A program made the position numbers and the translations under genes. The notes under the pieces are model-generated. The model had not been told where the DNA came from, did no database searches, and saw only the letters and a program-made list of their open reading frames with translations. A stretch of 64,000 nucleotides of DNA from the NCBI RefSeq assembly GCF_003355155.1, contig NZ_CP031320.1, forward strand, positions 6,933,861 through 6,997,860. The letters run 5' to 3'. Shown in pieces: positions 33,613-41,602 of the stretch (its first letter is position 1; every line of letters starts with the position of its first letter). The stretch is from Streptomyces armeniacus. GTDB taxonomy: Bacteria; Actinomycetota; Actinomycetes; Streptomycetales; Streptomycetaceae.

Positions 33613-33645
33613 TCTGCGTGAGCGTCAGATTTGTAGAAGGGACAG
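33613..33645 (+). other. Sequencing adapter: Nextera i5 transposase end (copy A)
   Basis: It matches the Nextera i5 transposase oligo at 26 of 33 positions, including an exact AGCGTCAGAT core. The mosaic end reads AGATTTGTAGAAGGGACAG (16/19 to AGATGTGTATAAGAGACAG). Genuine PKS sequence begins immediately to its right at 33,646. Confidence 0.92.
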
Positions 33646-35155
33646 GTGTGGGGATTGGGAGGGGTTTGGGGGGGTGGTTGTGGTGGAGGGCGGTGATCAT
33701 TTTGATGATGCCGGCGATGCCGGCGGCGGCTTGGGTGTGGCCGATGTTGGATTTGAGGGTGCCGAGGTGGAGGGGTTGGTTGGTGGGGCGTTGGGGGGCG
33801 TAGGTGTGGTGGAGGGCTTGGGCTTCGATGGGGTCGCCGAGGGTGGTGGCGGTGCCGTGGGCTTCGATGGCGTCGATGTCGTGGGGGGTGAGGTGGGCGT
33901 TGTGGAGTGCTTGTTGGATGGCGTGTTGTTGTGCGGGGCCGTTGGGTGCGGTGAGGCCGTTGCTGGCGCCGTCTTGGTTGATGGCGCTGCCGCGGAGGAT
34001 GGCGTGGATGTGGTGGCCGTGGTGTTGGGCGTCGGTGAGGCGTTCGAGGAGGAGGATGGCGAGGCCGTCGGAGAAGCCGGTGCCGTCGGCGGTGGTGTCG
34101 AAGCTGCGGCAGCGTCCGTCGGGGGAGAGGGCGCGTTGGCGGGAGAATTCGATGAAGACGGTGGGGGTGGCCATGATGGTGACGCCGGCGGCGATGGCGA
34201 GGGTGGTTTCGCCGTTGCGGAGGGATTGGATGGCGAGGTGGGTGGCGACCAGGGAGGAGGAGCAGGCGGTGTCGATGGTCAAGGCGGGGCCCTGGAACCC
34301 GTACGTATACGCCACCCGGCCGGATGCGACCGCGCCCAGTGTGCCCAGGCCCCAGTACCCCTGGAGGCGGGTGCGGTCCGCGTGCGCCAGATACGCGTAG
34401 TCGGTTCCGGTCACCCCGGCGTAGACGCCGGTGTCGGTGCCGCGCCTGGACTCGGGGTCGATGCCCGCGTCCTCGAACGCCCGCCACACGCCCTCCAGCA
34501 GCAGCCGCTGCTGCGGATCCATCGCCAGCGCCTCACGTGGACTGATCCCGAAGAACTCGGCGTCGAAGTCCGCCACTCCGCGCAGGAATCCACCGCCCCG
34601 CGTGGCGGCCGTACCGGGATGGTCGGGGTCGGGGTGGTACAGCCCGTCGAGGTCCCAGCCCCGGTCGGTGGGGAAGGCGGAGATCGCGTCCCGGCCCTCG
34701 GCCAGCAACCGCCACAGCTCCTCGGGTGAGTCCGCCCCGCCCGGAAGCCGGCACGCCATCCCGACCACCGCGATCGGTTCCTCCTCACCGGCGTCGGCTG
34801 AGGCGGTGCCGGCGGACACCCGGGCCGCCGTGCGCTGCCGCGGTGCGTCGCCGGTGGCCAGCCCGAGCCTGGAGAGCAGGTACGCGGCCACCGCCTCCGG
34901 GGTGGGCTGGTCGAAGAGCATCGTCAACGGCAGCTCTGTGCCGTACAGCCGGCCCAGCTGCTGGGTCAGTTCGACCGCGGCCAGGGAGTTGTAGCCGTAG
35001 TCCAGATACGGCCGGGAGGGATCGATCTCGCCCGGCTCCTGGCCCAGCAGGGCCGCCGTCTCCGCCAGTACGACGTCCAGCACGACGCGGTGCCGGTCCC
35101 GTTCGGACGCCTGAGCCGCCTGCTCGGCTTCCGCGGTGGTCGGTCGCTCGCCCAC
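33646..35155 (-). CDS. Type I PKS N-terminus: loading ACP followed by truncated KS
   Basis: The protein begins with an ACP instead of a docking helix, KS or [28 protein letters not shown], phosphopantetheine Ser57 (NSL instead of DSL). A KS follows from about residue 120 ([16 protein letters not shown]), with Cys in [23 protein letters not shown] and [12 protein letters not shown]. The last residues before the break ([19 protein letters not shown]) no longer match a KS. Beyond 33,645 the frame is adapter, ending in a false stop at 33,599. A PKS that starts with a bare ACP must be loaded in trans; the FAAL two genes upstream is the obvious candidate. Codon use changes sharply at about 34,280: the distal KS half is almost G-free at wobble positions. 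The GTG start at 35,155 has a GGGAGAG site. It lies 28 bp after the DUF5995 gene in the same operon. Confidence 0.92.
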
Positions 35156-35183
35156 GTTCCACTCTCCCTTTCGAGAACCGGCG

Positions 35184-36074
35184 CTATGCGGTGGCCGCCG
35201 AGAGCACGGCGTCCGTGGTGCGCCACACGGCTTCTGCCTCGGTCTTGAAGACCGGACCGGCCAGGGGGATCTGGAGTCCGAGGCCGTTGACGAAGGAGAT
35301 CGCGTACATCGCCGGGCCGGTCGTGGCGACCAGCTGCCAGACGCCGCCGAGGTCCACCCCGTACGCCTGCTTCGTACGCTCCACGACGACGGCGTTGCGC
35401 TCGAGAAGAGCGCCGGTGATCGTCAGATAGTCCGGGCCGTCGCCGAGTCCCGCCCGCGCGTCCGCCAGCGACTCCCCGACGTCCACCGTGAGATGGGCGT
35501 TGTAGCCGGTCATGGCGGTCCGCACCGGCGAGCTGTCGCAGCGGTGCGCCAGGTCGAAGTGCCGCTTCCAGTGCGGCGGGACGGGCCGGCCCAGGAACTC
35601 GTCGTGCAGGATCTCCAGATAGCGCCGCAGCAGTCCGGGCGTGAAGGCATGTCCGAAGTCGGGGTCCGCGAACTCCGTCTCGTGCAGGAGCGGTTGCATG
35701 ACCTCGCGTTCCATCGCGTCGAGCCCGACGGCGAACAGCCCGCGCCGGTCGTGGTGGCGTACGAGGATCGCGGTGATCTTCCGGTTTCTGGCGACCGCCT
35801 CGTCGAACCGCTCCAACGGGTCGTCCCCGTCGAGCGTCGAGGTGTCGGACAGCGCGATGACAGTGCGCTGTTCCTCCTCCGACAGCGGGGTGCCGCACGC
35901 CGAGGCGGCCCGTGCGGACGGGGTTTGAGCCGCGTCCGCCGGGGTCGCGTGGGCGGCTGTCACCGGGATGGTGGACATGGCCGTTGCCAGTGCCGTACCG
36001 GCGAGCAGGCCGCGCAGGGCGGGCCGTCGCCGCCCGCGTACGGGGTGCTGCTCGCTGGTCGTTGTCGTCGGCAT
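35184..36074 (-). CDS. Secreted DUF5995 family protein
   Basis: A 296-residue protein with a long signal peptide (RRRPALRGLLAGTALATAMSTIPVTAAHA, cleavage near residue 43) and a DUF5995 domain: DPLERFDEAVARNRKITAILVRHHDRRGLFAVGLDAMEREVMQPLL, FADPDFGHAFTPGLLRRYLEILHDEFLGRP, TAMTGYNAHLTVDVGESL. An Arg-Arg pair near the N-terminus might suit Tat, but no full twin-Arg motif is evident. The many conserved His residues (HH, H in FGHAF, YNAH) suggest a helical metal-binding fold; this is my inference. It sits inside the PKS operon, 124 bp after the KAS III-like gene and 28 bp before the PKS. A secreted protein is unusual there; a role in processing, carrying or resisting the product can only be guessed. 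Confidence 0.8.
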   Translation of the reverse strand: MPTTTTSEQHPVRGRRRPALRGLLAGTALATAMSTIPVTAAHATPADAAQTPSARAASACGTPLSEEEQRTVIALSDTSTLDGDDPLERFDEAVARNRKITAILVRHHDRRGLFAVGLDAMEREVMQPLLHETEFADPDFGHAFTPGLLRRYLEILHDEFLGRPVPPHWKRHFDLAHRCDSSPVRTAMTGYNAHLTVDVGESLADARAGLGDGPDYLTITGALLERNAVVVERTKQAYGVDLGGVWQLVATTGPAMYAISFVNGLGLQIPLAGPVFKTEAEAVWRTTDAVLSAATA

Positions 36075-36198
36075 TCTTGTATCTCCGTACGTTCGCGCTG
36101 TGCGGTGTCGCCGGGCGCGCCGCCGCTGTTCGGGGTCGGGGGTTCGGGACGAGGGCCGGCGCGGGGCCGGACGGGGGAGTGAGGCCCGGCCGGCCCGC

Positions 36199-37215
36199 TC
36201 AGAAGCGGAGTGCGGCAGCGGCGGCGAAGTCCCCCGCGTGGGCGAAGCCGGCGGCGACCACCAGGTCGCCGGGCTTGATCCGGCCGTCCGTCAGCGCCTC
36301 GTGCAGCGTCACTGGTGCGGCGGCGCCGTAGAGGTTGCCGTAGCGGTCATAGGTGTCCGGATGGCGCTCGGGCGCGATGCCGAGGGCCGTGCGCCAGTTG
36401 CGCAGGAAGATCCGGTTCGGCTGGTTGGTGATGAGCACGTCGATGTCCTCGACGGCGAAGCCGGATTCCGCAGCGAGTTCGCGTACCACCTCGGGCACGA
36501 CGCGGTTGCCGAAGTCGAGGGTCTCCTTCGTCTTCACCGGGTCGAACCGCACGTCCAGGACGCTCGATCCGTTCTCCCAGTAGTGCCGGCCGTCCTCGGT
36601 CGCCATGCCGACGTCACGTGCCGTGCTCGGGGTGTTGCGGGTGCGTACGCCGAGCAGCCGGGAGGGCGCGTCGGCCGTGACGTACGCGACGCCGCAGCCG
36701 TCGCCCGCCACCACGCTGTGGGGCTTGAAGCGGTTCTCCGGCTGGGCGAAGATCTGCCCCGCCGTGTTCTGCACGTTCGCGATCAGCGCGCCCCGTGCGC
36801 CGTGCGCCGCCATCAGGCCCGAGGCGAGCTTCAGCATGTACGGGAAGGACGCGCACCCGCCGTTGTGCAGGTCGATGACGGTCTCGGGCGTGATGCCCAG
36901 CCGGTCGGCCGTGTCGGCGCCGCACCCCGTGAACAGGTCGTCCGGCAGCAGTACGTTGGTCAGGAGCAGATCCACCTCGGCCGCCGGGTCCACGCCGAGC
37001 CGCTCGAACATGGGGAGCGCGGCACGCTCGATCAGTTCCGCGGCCCGGTCCCCGGGCTTCACGTGGTGACGCCACTGCGCGGGGCGCACCAGCGGGCCGT
37101 TGTCCATGGGGGACAGTTCGAGACCGGCCGCCAGATAGGTCTCCAGACCGATCGGCTCGTGCGGGAAGTGGCTGCCGGTGCCCGCGATTCCGACGGCAGA
37201 GGGCCAGCCAGTCAT
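36199..37215 (-). CDS. KAS III-like acyltransferase with altered active site
   Basis: A 338-residue thiolase-fold protein related to 3-oxoacyl-ACP synthase III. The nucleophile Cys is present (DLHNGGCASFPYMLKLASG, about residue 129). Where FabH has His in HQAN this protein has NQPN (DVLITNQPNRIFLRNW), and the Asn of the third motif is in DRYGNLYGAAAPVTL. Loss of the HQAN histidine argues against ordinary decarboxylating condensation. Known relatives with altered residues act as acyl transferases (CerJ and DpsC types). It could move an acyl group between ACPs or onto the product. The ATG is at 37,215; the gene lies 71 bp after the FAAL gene in the minus-strand operon. Confidence 0.85.
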   Translation of the reverse strand: MTGWPSAVGIAGTGSHFPHEPIGLETYLAAGLELSPMDNGPLVRPAQWRHHVKPGDRAAELIERAALPMFERLGVDPAAEVDLLLTNVLLPDDLFTGCGADTADRLGITPETVIDLHNGGCASFPYMLKLASGLMAAHGARGALIANVQNTAGQIFAQPENRFKPHSVVAGDGCGVAYVTADAPSRLLGVRTRNTPSTARDVGMATEDGRHYWENGSSVLDVRFDPVKTKETLDFGNRVVPEVVRELAAESGFAVEDIDVLITNQPNRIFLRNWRTALGIAPERHPDTYDRYGNLYGAAAPVTLHEALTDGRIKPGDLVVAAGFAHAGDFAAAAALRF

Positions 37216-37286
37216 TGTTTCCGGTCCTTCCTGTGGTGACCTCGGGTGGAGCGGTGTGCGGGCGCGCGCCGGGCGCGTCCCGTGTC

Positions 37287-38912
37287 TCATGCCAAGGCCA
37301 CTCGGGCCACCGGCTCCAACTGCTCGTCCTGGAGCAGCGACCGGCAGCGGAACCGCTGGATCTTTCCGCTCGGCGTCTTCGGCAGCGTGCCGCGCGGCAG
37401 GAACAGGCACTCGGCGAGGGCGACGCCCGCCCGGTCCATGACGGCCGAGGCCGCCGCCTCGGCGAGGGTGCGGAAGTCCCGGGGCTTGCCCATGGCCTCG
37501 GCCAGCAGCACCAGTTGCACCCCGGCGGAGCTCTCGGTGTCGACCACGGCGGCGCAGCCCTTGCGGATGTGCGTCAGGGAGTCGACGGTCGCCTCGATCT
37601 CCGAGGCGTACACCTTCCGGCCGGCCACCGACAGCATGTCGTCCAGCCGGCCGGTCACATACAGCTCGCCGTCGTGTACGAAGCCCAGATCGCCGGTCCG
37701 CAGCCAGCCGTCCCGGAAGCGTTCGGCCGTACGCTCCGGGTCGCGGTGGTAGCCGGAGGCCAGGCTCGGGGAGGCGACCTCGATCTGCGCGACCTGCCCG
37801 CTGTCGCCCGCCCGTACCGAAACCCCCGGCAGGGCGACCCCGTTGGAGACCAGCCGGGTGGCCCTCGGGTCGTCGGACGCCACCTCGACGACCTTGCCGT
37901 CCTCGAAGGCGAGCCGGTCGAACGCCGCCTGGCGGGGCGCCTGCCGCCACGGTTTGCCGGTGACGGCGAGGGCGGCCTCCGCCATCCCGTACGCGGGCTG
38001 GAACGCCGTGTCGGACAGCCCGAAGGGCCGGAACTTCTCCGTGGCCGCGCGGAGGGTGTCCCCGTCGACGCGTTCCGCGCCGATCACGGCGGCGCGCAGC
38101 CGCAGCTCCCGCGGCAGCGAGCCGTTGCCCTGCGCGCGGGCCGCCAGATGCACGGCGGTGCTGGTGCCCGCCGTCATCGTCGCCTCGTACTCCGACATGT
38201 CCCGGAACCAGGTGCGCGGCGCCATGCCGAACCGCTCGGGCGTCGAGAGGACGAGGTCGAAGTCGTAGACCCACGAGTACAGCAGGCAGCCGAACATGCC
38301 CATGTCGTGCGAGAGGGGAAGCCAGGAGACGACCGTGTCCGCGCCGGGGCGCCCGCCGGTCAGCTCCAGGATGATCTCCATCTGCCGCTCGATGGCCCCG
38401 GTGGTCAGCTCGCACCCTTTGGGCGTGCTGGTGCTGCCCGAGGAGTACTGGATGAACGCCGGCTCGTCACGCCCCGGCGGGGAGGGCTCCAGCGAGCCGC
38501 CGCCGCGCAGCGAAGCCCAGCCGCGTACGGGCACCTGCGCGGCCAGTTCCCGCGGGACGAGGGTGACCAGCTCGTCGTCGACCAGCAGCAGGACCGGTTC
38601 CAGGCGGGCCGACAGCGCGACGAGCTGCTCGCCGTACGCCTCCGCGCTCTGGCCGCGGGTGGGCAGCGGCAGCGACGCCGCCGTCCCGCCCGCCAGCCAG
38701 ACCGCGAGCAGCCCCCGTACGGTGTCGGGGGTGTTGGTGAGCACACAGGCCACCGGCGTGCCGGGCCGTACGCCGGCCTCCCGCAGCCGGGCGGCCATGC
38801 CGTGGGCGTCGCGTGCCACCTCGCGCCAGGGCAGATGCTCGAACTCGTCGCCGGACCAGGCGTGCAGCACCCCTCGCGCGGCGCCGTTGGTGAGGGTGTC
38901 GAAGAACTCCAT
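37287..38912 (-). CDS. Fatty acyl-AMP ligase (FAAL)
   Basis: A 541-residue ANL-superfamily adenylating enzyme. ATP-binding motif YSSGSTSTPKG (about 157-167), FAAL-typical LPLSHDMGMFGCLL (about 200), FQPAYGMAEAALAVTG, LRTGDLGFVHDGELYVTGRLDDMLSVAGRKVYASEIE and the catalytic Lys region LPKTPSGKIQRFRCR. The SHDMG and YGMAEA forms and the absence of a CoA-ligase style N-terminus place it with FAALs, which make acyl-adenylates and pass them to an ACP. A standalone ACP is encoded divergently at 40,441, and the downstream PKS begins with an ACP, giving two possible partners. The ATG at 38,912 lies 57 bp after the desaturase stop. Confidence 0.92.
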   Translation of the reverse strand: MEFFDTLTNGAARGVLHAWSGDEFEHLPWREVARDAHGMAARLREAGVRPGTPVACVLTNTPDTVRGLLAVWLAGGTAASLPLPTRGQSAEAYGEQLVALSARLEPVLLLVDDELVTLVPRELAAQVPVRGWASLRGGGSLEPSPPGRDEPAFIQYSSGSTSTPKGCELTTGAIERQMEIILELTGGRPGADTVVSWLPLSHDMGMFGCLLYSWVYDFDLVLSTPERFGMAPRTWFRDMSEYEATMTAGTSTAVHLAARAQGNGSLPRELRLRAAVIGAERVDGDTLRAATEKFRPFGLSDTAFQPAYGMAEAALAVTGKPWRQAPRQAAFDRLAFEDGKVVEVASDDPRATRLVSNGVALPGVSVRAGDSGQVAQIEVASPSLASGYHRDPERTAERFRDGWLRTGDLGFVHDGELYVTGRLDDMLSVAGRKVYASEIEATVDSLTHIRKGCAAVVDTESSAGVQLVLLAEAMGKPRDFRTLAEAAASAVMDRAGVALAECLFLPRGTLPKTPSGKIQRFRCRSLLQDEQLEPVARVALA

Positions 38913-38968
38913 GGATCCCCTTGTGTCATCGCCCGGCTTCCCCGTTGCCGCGTCCGCCGGATGCGCGG

Positions 38969-39976
38969 CTATTCCACGTCCACCAGCGAGGTGCCGGAAT
39001 CGCGGGAGCGGTCCGCCATCGGGGCCAGCCGCTGCTGGCCCTCGAGCAGTTCGCGGCGGTCGAGCGAAGCGCCGTCCACGCGGCTGACGTTGGCCTCCCG
39101 CAGGGTGAGCCGCTCGCTGTCGATCCGGATGACCTTCCAGGCCAGGCGGGTCTTCTCCAGGGACCAGATCAGGATCGCGCTGAGGTCGACCTCGTACCAC
39201 TTCATGCCGTGCCGCGCGGAACGGGGGAAGGCGTGGTGGTTGTTGTGCCAGGCCTCCCCGAAGGACGGCAGCGACAGCCAGGCGACGTTGCGTGACTCGT
39301 CCGTGGTCTCGAAGCGGCGGCGACCGAAGTAGTGGCCGACCGAGTTCACGGCGTACGTCATGTGGTTGATCAGGAAGATCCGTACGAGCCCGCCCCAGAC
39401 CACGCCGGTGAGCGCGGCGTACAGCGAACCGCCGGTGATCGCCCAGGCCAGGACGCCCGGGAGCAGGATCCCGGCGGCCACCACGAGCACCAGGTGCTCG
39501 CTGAGCCAGCGCAGCGGCTTCTCCCGTACGAGATCGGGGCAGTAGCGCATGGGCTCGGAGGTGAGCTTGACGTCGAACAGCCAGCCCAGGTGGGAGTGCC
39601 ACAGGCCGGACATGGTGCCCTTGAAGCCGGGCGGGAAGTCCAGGTGGGGGCTGTGGGGGTCGCCTGTCTTGTCGGCCACCCGGTGGTGTTTGCGGTGGTG
39701 CGCGGCCCAGATGAGCGGCGGACCCTGCCCCGCCATGGCACCGGCGGTCGCCAGGGCGACGCGGATAGGCCGGTACGTCTCGAAGGAACGGTGCGTGAGC
39801 ATCCGGTGGTAGCCGGCCGAGATGCCGAAGCCGGAGATCACGTACATGATCACCAGAACGACTACGTCGGACCAGTAGAAGACCCTGTTCCACAACAGGG
39901 CCATCGCGCCGAAGACCGCGAGGAGCGGGATCACCGACGCTCCGAGCATGAACCAGCGGTGTTCTCGGCCGTCCAT
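38969..39976 (-). CDS. Membrane fatty acid desaturase (di-iron, acyl desaturase type)
   Basis: A 335-residue integral membrane desaturase with the three histidine boxes of the delta-9 class: HRMLTH (about 57-62), HRKHH (about 94-98) and HNNHH (about 243-247), plus NHMTYAVNSVGH. Hydrophobic pairs at about 10-50 and 160-200 form the membrane core. Such enzymes insert a double bond into acyl-CoA or, when beside a FAAL and an ACP, into acyl-ACP; JamB-type members go on to form a terminal alkyne. Sequence alone does not settle regiochemistry or alkyne formation. It is the first gene of the minus-strand operon ending in the ACP-KS PKS and is divergent from the ACP gene. Confidence 0.92.
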   Translation of the reverse strand: MDGREHRWFMLGASVIPLLAVFGAMALLWNRVFYWSDVVVLVIMYVISGFGISAGYHRMLTHRSFETYRPIRVALATAGAMAGQGPPLIWAAHHRKHHRVADKTGDPHSPHLDFPPGFKGTMSGLWHSHLGWLFDVKLTSEPMRYCPDLVREKPLRWLSEHLVLVVAAGILLPGVLAWAITGGSLYAALTGVVWGGLVRIFLINHMTYAVNSVGHYFGRRRFETTDESRNVAWLSLPSFGEAWHNNHHAFPRSARHGMKWYEVDLSAILIWSLEKTRLAWKVIRIDSERLTLREANVSRVDGASLDRRELLEGQQRLAPMADRSRDSGTSLVDVE

Positions 39977-40209
39977 GGGTCATCTCCCAGAAGTTGGCGA
40001 CTGCTTGGAGTCGTGCCGCTGCTTGGAGTCGGGCCGCCCACGGGAGCCGGTGGGCGCGGCGCGGACGGGAGCGGAATGCAGGTGAATGAGGTGGCGGGGC
40101 AGTCCCGTGACGGCGGGAGCCGGGCGCTCGCCGGCCGTCCGGTCAGCATTGCGAGGTCAAGCTAAACACCTCGCCCGCCTCCCGTCAGCAGGAAACAGAC
40201 CGGACGGAA

Positions 40210-40255
40210 TTGCCCTTTGGGGCAATGCCCCAAAGGGCAATGCCCTTAAGGGCAA
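40210..40255. repeat. Three tandem palindromic about 15-bp units (candidate operator array)
   Basis: TTGCCCTTTGGGGCA, a single A, then its exact reverse complement TGCCCCAAAGGGCAA (40,210-40,240) form a perfect 15-bp inverted repeat. Directly after it comes TGCCCTTAAGGGCA (40,241-40,254), itself a perfect palindrome. Read another way this is three tandem units of consensus TGCCCyttrgGGGCAA. Position and symmetry suit cooperative binding of a dimeric regulator controlling both operons. Three regulators are encoded in the cluster (45,598, 47,330, 50,189). Confidence 0.6.
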
Positions 40256-40336
40256 TGGCCGCCGCGAGTCGGGTCGCTTAGCGTGAAAGCCCTCCGTACG
40301 CCGTCGGCTGCCGGAATACCTGGAATTCCCTTGTCC

Positions 40337-40349
40337 GCGCATTATGCGC
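40337..40349. promoter_or_regulatory. 13-bp palindrome GCGCATTATGCGC
   Basis: A perfect palindrome around a central T, about 92 bp before the ACP start. It is a possible operator or part of a promoter; the AT-containing centre stands out in this GC-rich region. Confidence 0.35.
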
Positions 40350-40440
40350 ACTGCTCACCGACGACCAGCATGCCGGCCTGTGCGAACAGCTGACGCGTGT
40401 ATCGCCCCGGCACCGGACACGTTCTCCTGGAAGGCATCCG

Positions 40441-40692
40441 TTGATTACCGCTGAAGACATCTGCGAACGCATCGCGAACAAGCTCGGCAGCAAGGCGTCG
40501 GCGGTGACGCTCGACGCCGATACCACCTTCGAGTCGGTGGGCCTTTCCAGCCTGCAGATAGCCGACATCGTGTACGGCATCGAGGACGACTTCGACATCA
40601 GGTTCGACGAGAGCCAGGCGGCCGCCGTAAAGACGGTCGGCGACCTTGTGAAGCTCGCCGAACAGGCCGCGGCGGACGACTCCGCCGCGTGA
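40441..40692 (+). CDS. Standalone acyl carrier protein
   Basis: An 83-residue ACP. Helix I is ITAEDICERIANKLGS; the phosphopantetheine site is Ser37 in VGLSSLQIADIVYGIEDDFDIRF, where the usual DSL is SSL. It presumably carries the fatty acyl chain delivered by the FAAL for modification by the desaturase and the methyltransferase. The TTG start at 40,441 follows a GGAAGG site; the stop overlaps the methyltransferase start (GTGA), tying the two proteins' synthesis together. Confidence 0.92.
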   Translation: MITAEDICERIANKLGSKASAVTLDADTTFESVGLSSLQIADIVYGIEDDFDIRFDESQAAAVKTVGDLVKLAEQAAADDSAA

Positions 40693-41558
40693 CCACCCTC
40701 GAATACCCGGGAGCCACGGCCGCCTCGATCCGGCACCACTACGACGTATCGAACGACTTCTACGCCCTGTGGCTGGACCAGGACCTCACCTACACCTGCG
40801 CGCTCTGGGACGAGCAGGGCGAATCCCTGGAGACCGCGCAGCAGCGGAAACTCGACTACCTCATCGGCCAGGCGAGAGGCGCGGGCGCCCGCCGGGTCCT
40901 CGACGTCGGCTGCGGATGGGGCAGCCTGCTGGCCCGCCTCGTCGGGCGGCACGGAGTCGAGCAGGCGGTGGGACTCACCCTCAGCGACAGCCAGGCGGAG
41001 CTGCTGCGGGCACGGCAGCTGCCCCGCACCGAAGTGCGGGTGGAGAGCTGGTCGGACCACGAGCCGGGGGAGCCGTACGACGCGGTCATCTCCATCGGCG
41101 CCTTCGAGCACTTCGCACGGACCGGCCTCACCCGGCAGGAACGGGTCGCGGCCTACCGCGAGTTCTTCGCACGCTGCCGCCGCTGGCTCCCCAGGGGCGG
41201 CAGGCTCGCGCTGCAGACCAACGTCAAGGGCAACAACGTACGGATGGACCGGCAGACCGTGAGCGATCTGCTGTTCATCATCGAGACCATTTTCCCGGAG
41301 TCGGAGATTCCCGCGCTCTCGGAGGTCGTCGAGGCCAGCGAGAAACACTTCGACGTCGTGGCACTCCGCAACGACCCGGACCACTACAGCCGTACGTGCG
41401 CGGAATGGCTGCGCCGGCTGCGGAACCGCCGGAATGCCGCCGTCCAGTGCGCGGGAGAGCGAGTCGTCGCCGACTACGAACGCTATCTGGGGGCGACCGT
41501 CGGTCATTTCGACAACCGCCATCTGGGACTGTCGCGCATCACCTTCGAAGCCACCTGA
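40689..41558 (+). CDS. Cyclopropane-fatty-acid-synthase-like SAM methyltransferase
   Basis: A 289-residue class I methyltransferase of the CFA synthase/mycolic acid cyclopropane synthase family. The N-terminal IRHHYDVSNDFYALWLDQDLTYTCALW and the SAM loop VLDVGCGWGSLLARLV (about 70-85) are diagnostic; IGAFEHFA (about 135) is the carboxylate/bicarbonate-binding Glu region. Family members methylate an alkene carbon, giving a cyclopropane or, after reduction, a methyl branch or a methylene group. Coupling to an ACP gene and proximity to a desaturase suggest it acts on an unsaturated acyl-ACP rather than on phospholipids. It is shorter than typical CfA (about 380), lacking the N-terminal lipid-binding part. 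Confidence 0.9.
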   Translation: MTTLEYPGATAASIRHHYDVSNDFYALWLDQDLTYTCALWDEQGESLETAQQRKLDYLIGQARGAGARRVLDVGCGWGSLLARLVGRHGVEQAVGLTLSDSQAELLRARQLPRTEVRVESWSDHEPGEPYDAVISIGAFEHFARTGLTRQERVAAYREFFARCRRWLPRGGRLALQTNVKGNNVRMDRQTVSDLLFIIETIFPESEIPALSEVVEASEKHFDVVALRNDPDHYSRTCAEWLRRLRNRRNAAVQCAGERVVADYERYLGATVGHFDNRHLGLSRITFEAT

Positions 41559-41602
41559 CCCCGGTTCGTCAACGGCACCAACGGCCCGCCGAGGAGCGCT
41601 CA

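Larger units (their letters stand above)
39977..40440. promoter_or_regulatory. Divergent intergenic control region, desaturase/ACP
   Basis: A 464-bp gap between two divergent biosynthetic operons with no convincing gene. It must hold both promoters. It contains a dense palindrome array (40,210-40,255) and a separate 13-bp palindrome (40,337-40,349), annotated below. No clear -35/-10 pair could be chosen with confidence. Confidence 0.7.

Noticed and set aside
33613..33645. A Tn5-like transposon end (mosaic end) suggesting a mobile element insertion
   Set aside because: The mosaic end is flanked by library-specific i5, index and P5 sequence in the correct order, and there is no transposase or target duplication. 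It is sequencing adapter.
40210..40255. Intrinsic terminator
   Set aside because: It lies between divergent gene starts, far from any gene end, and has no T-run; an operator array is more sensible.
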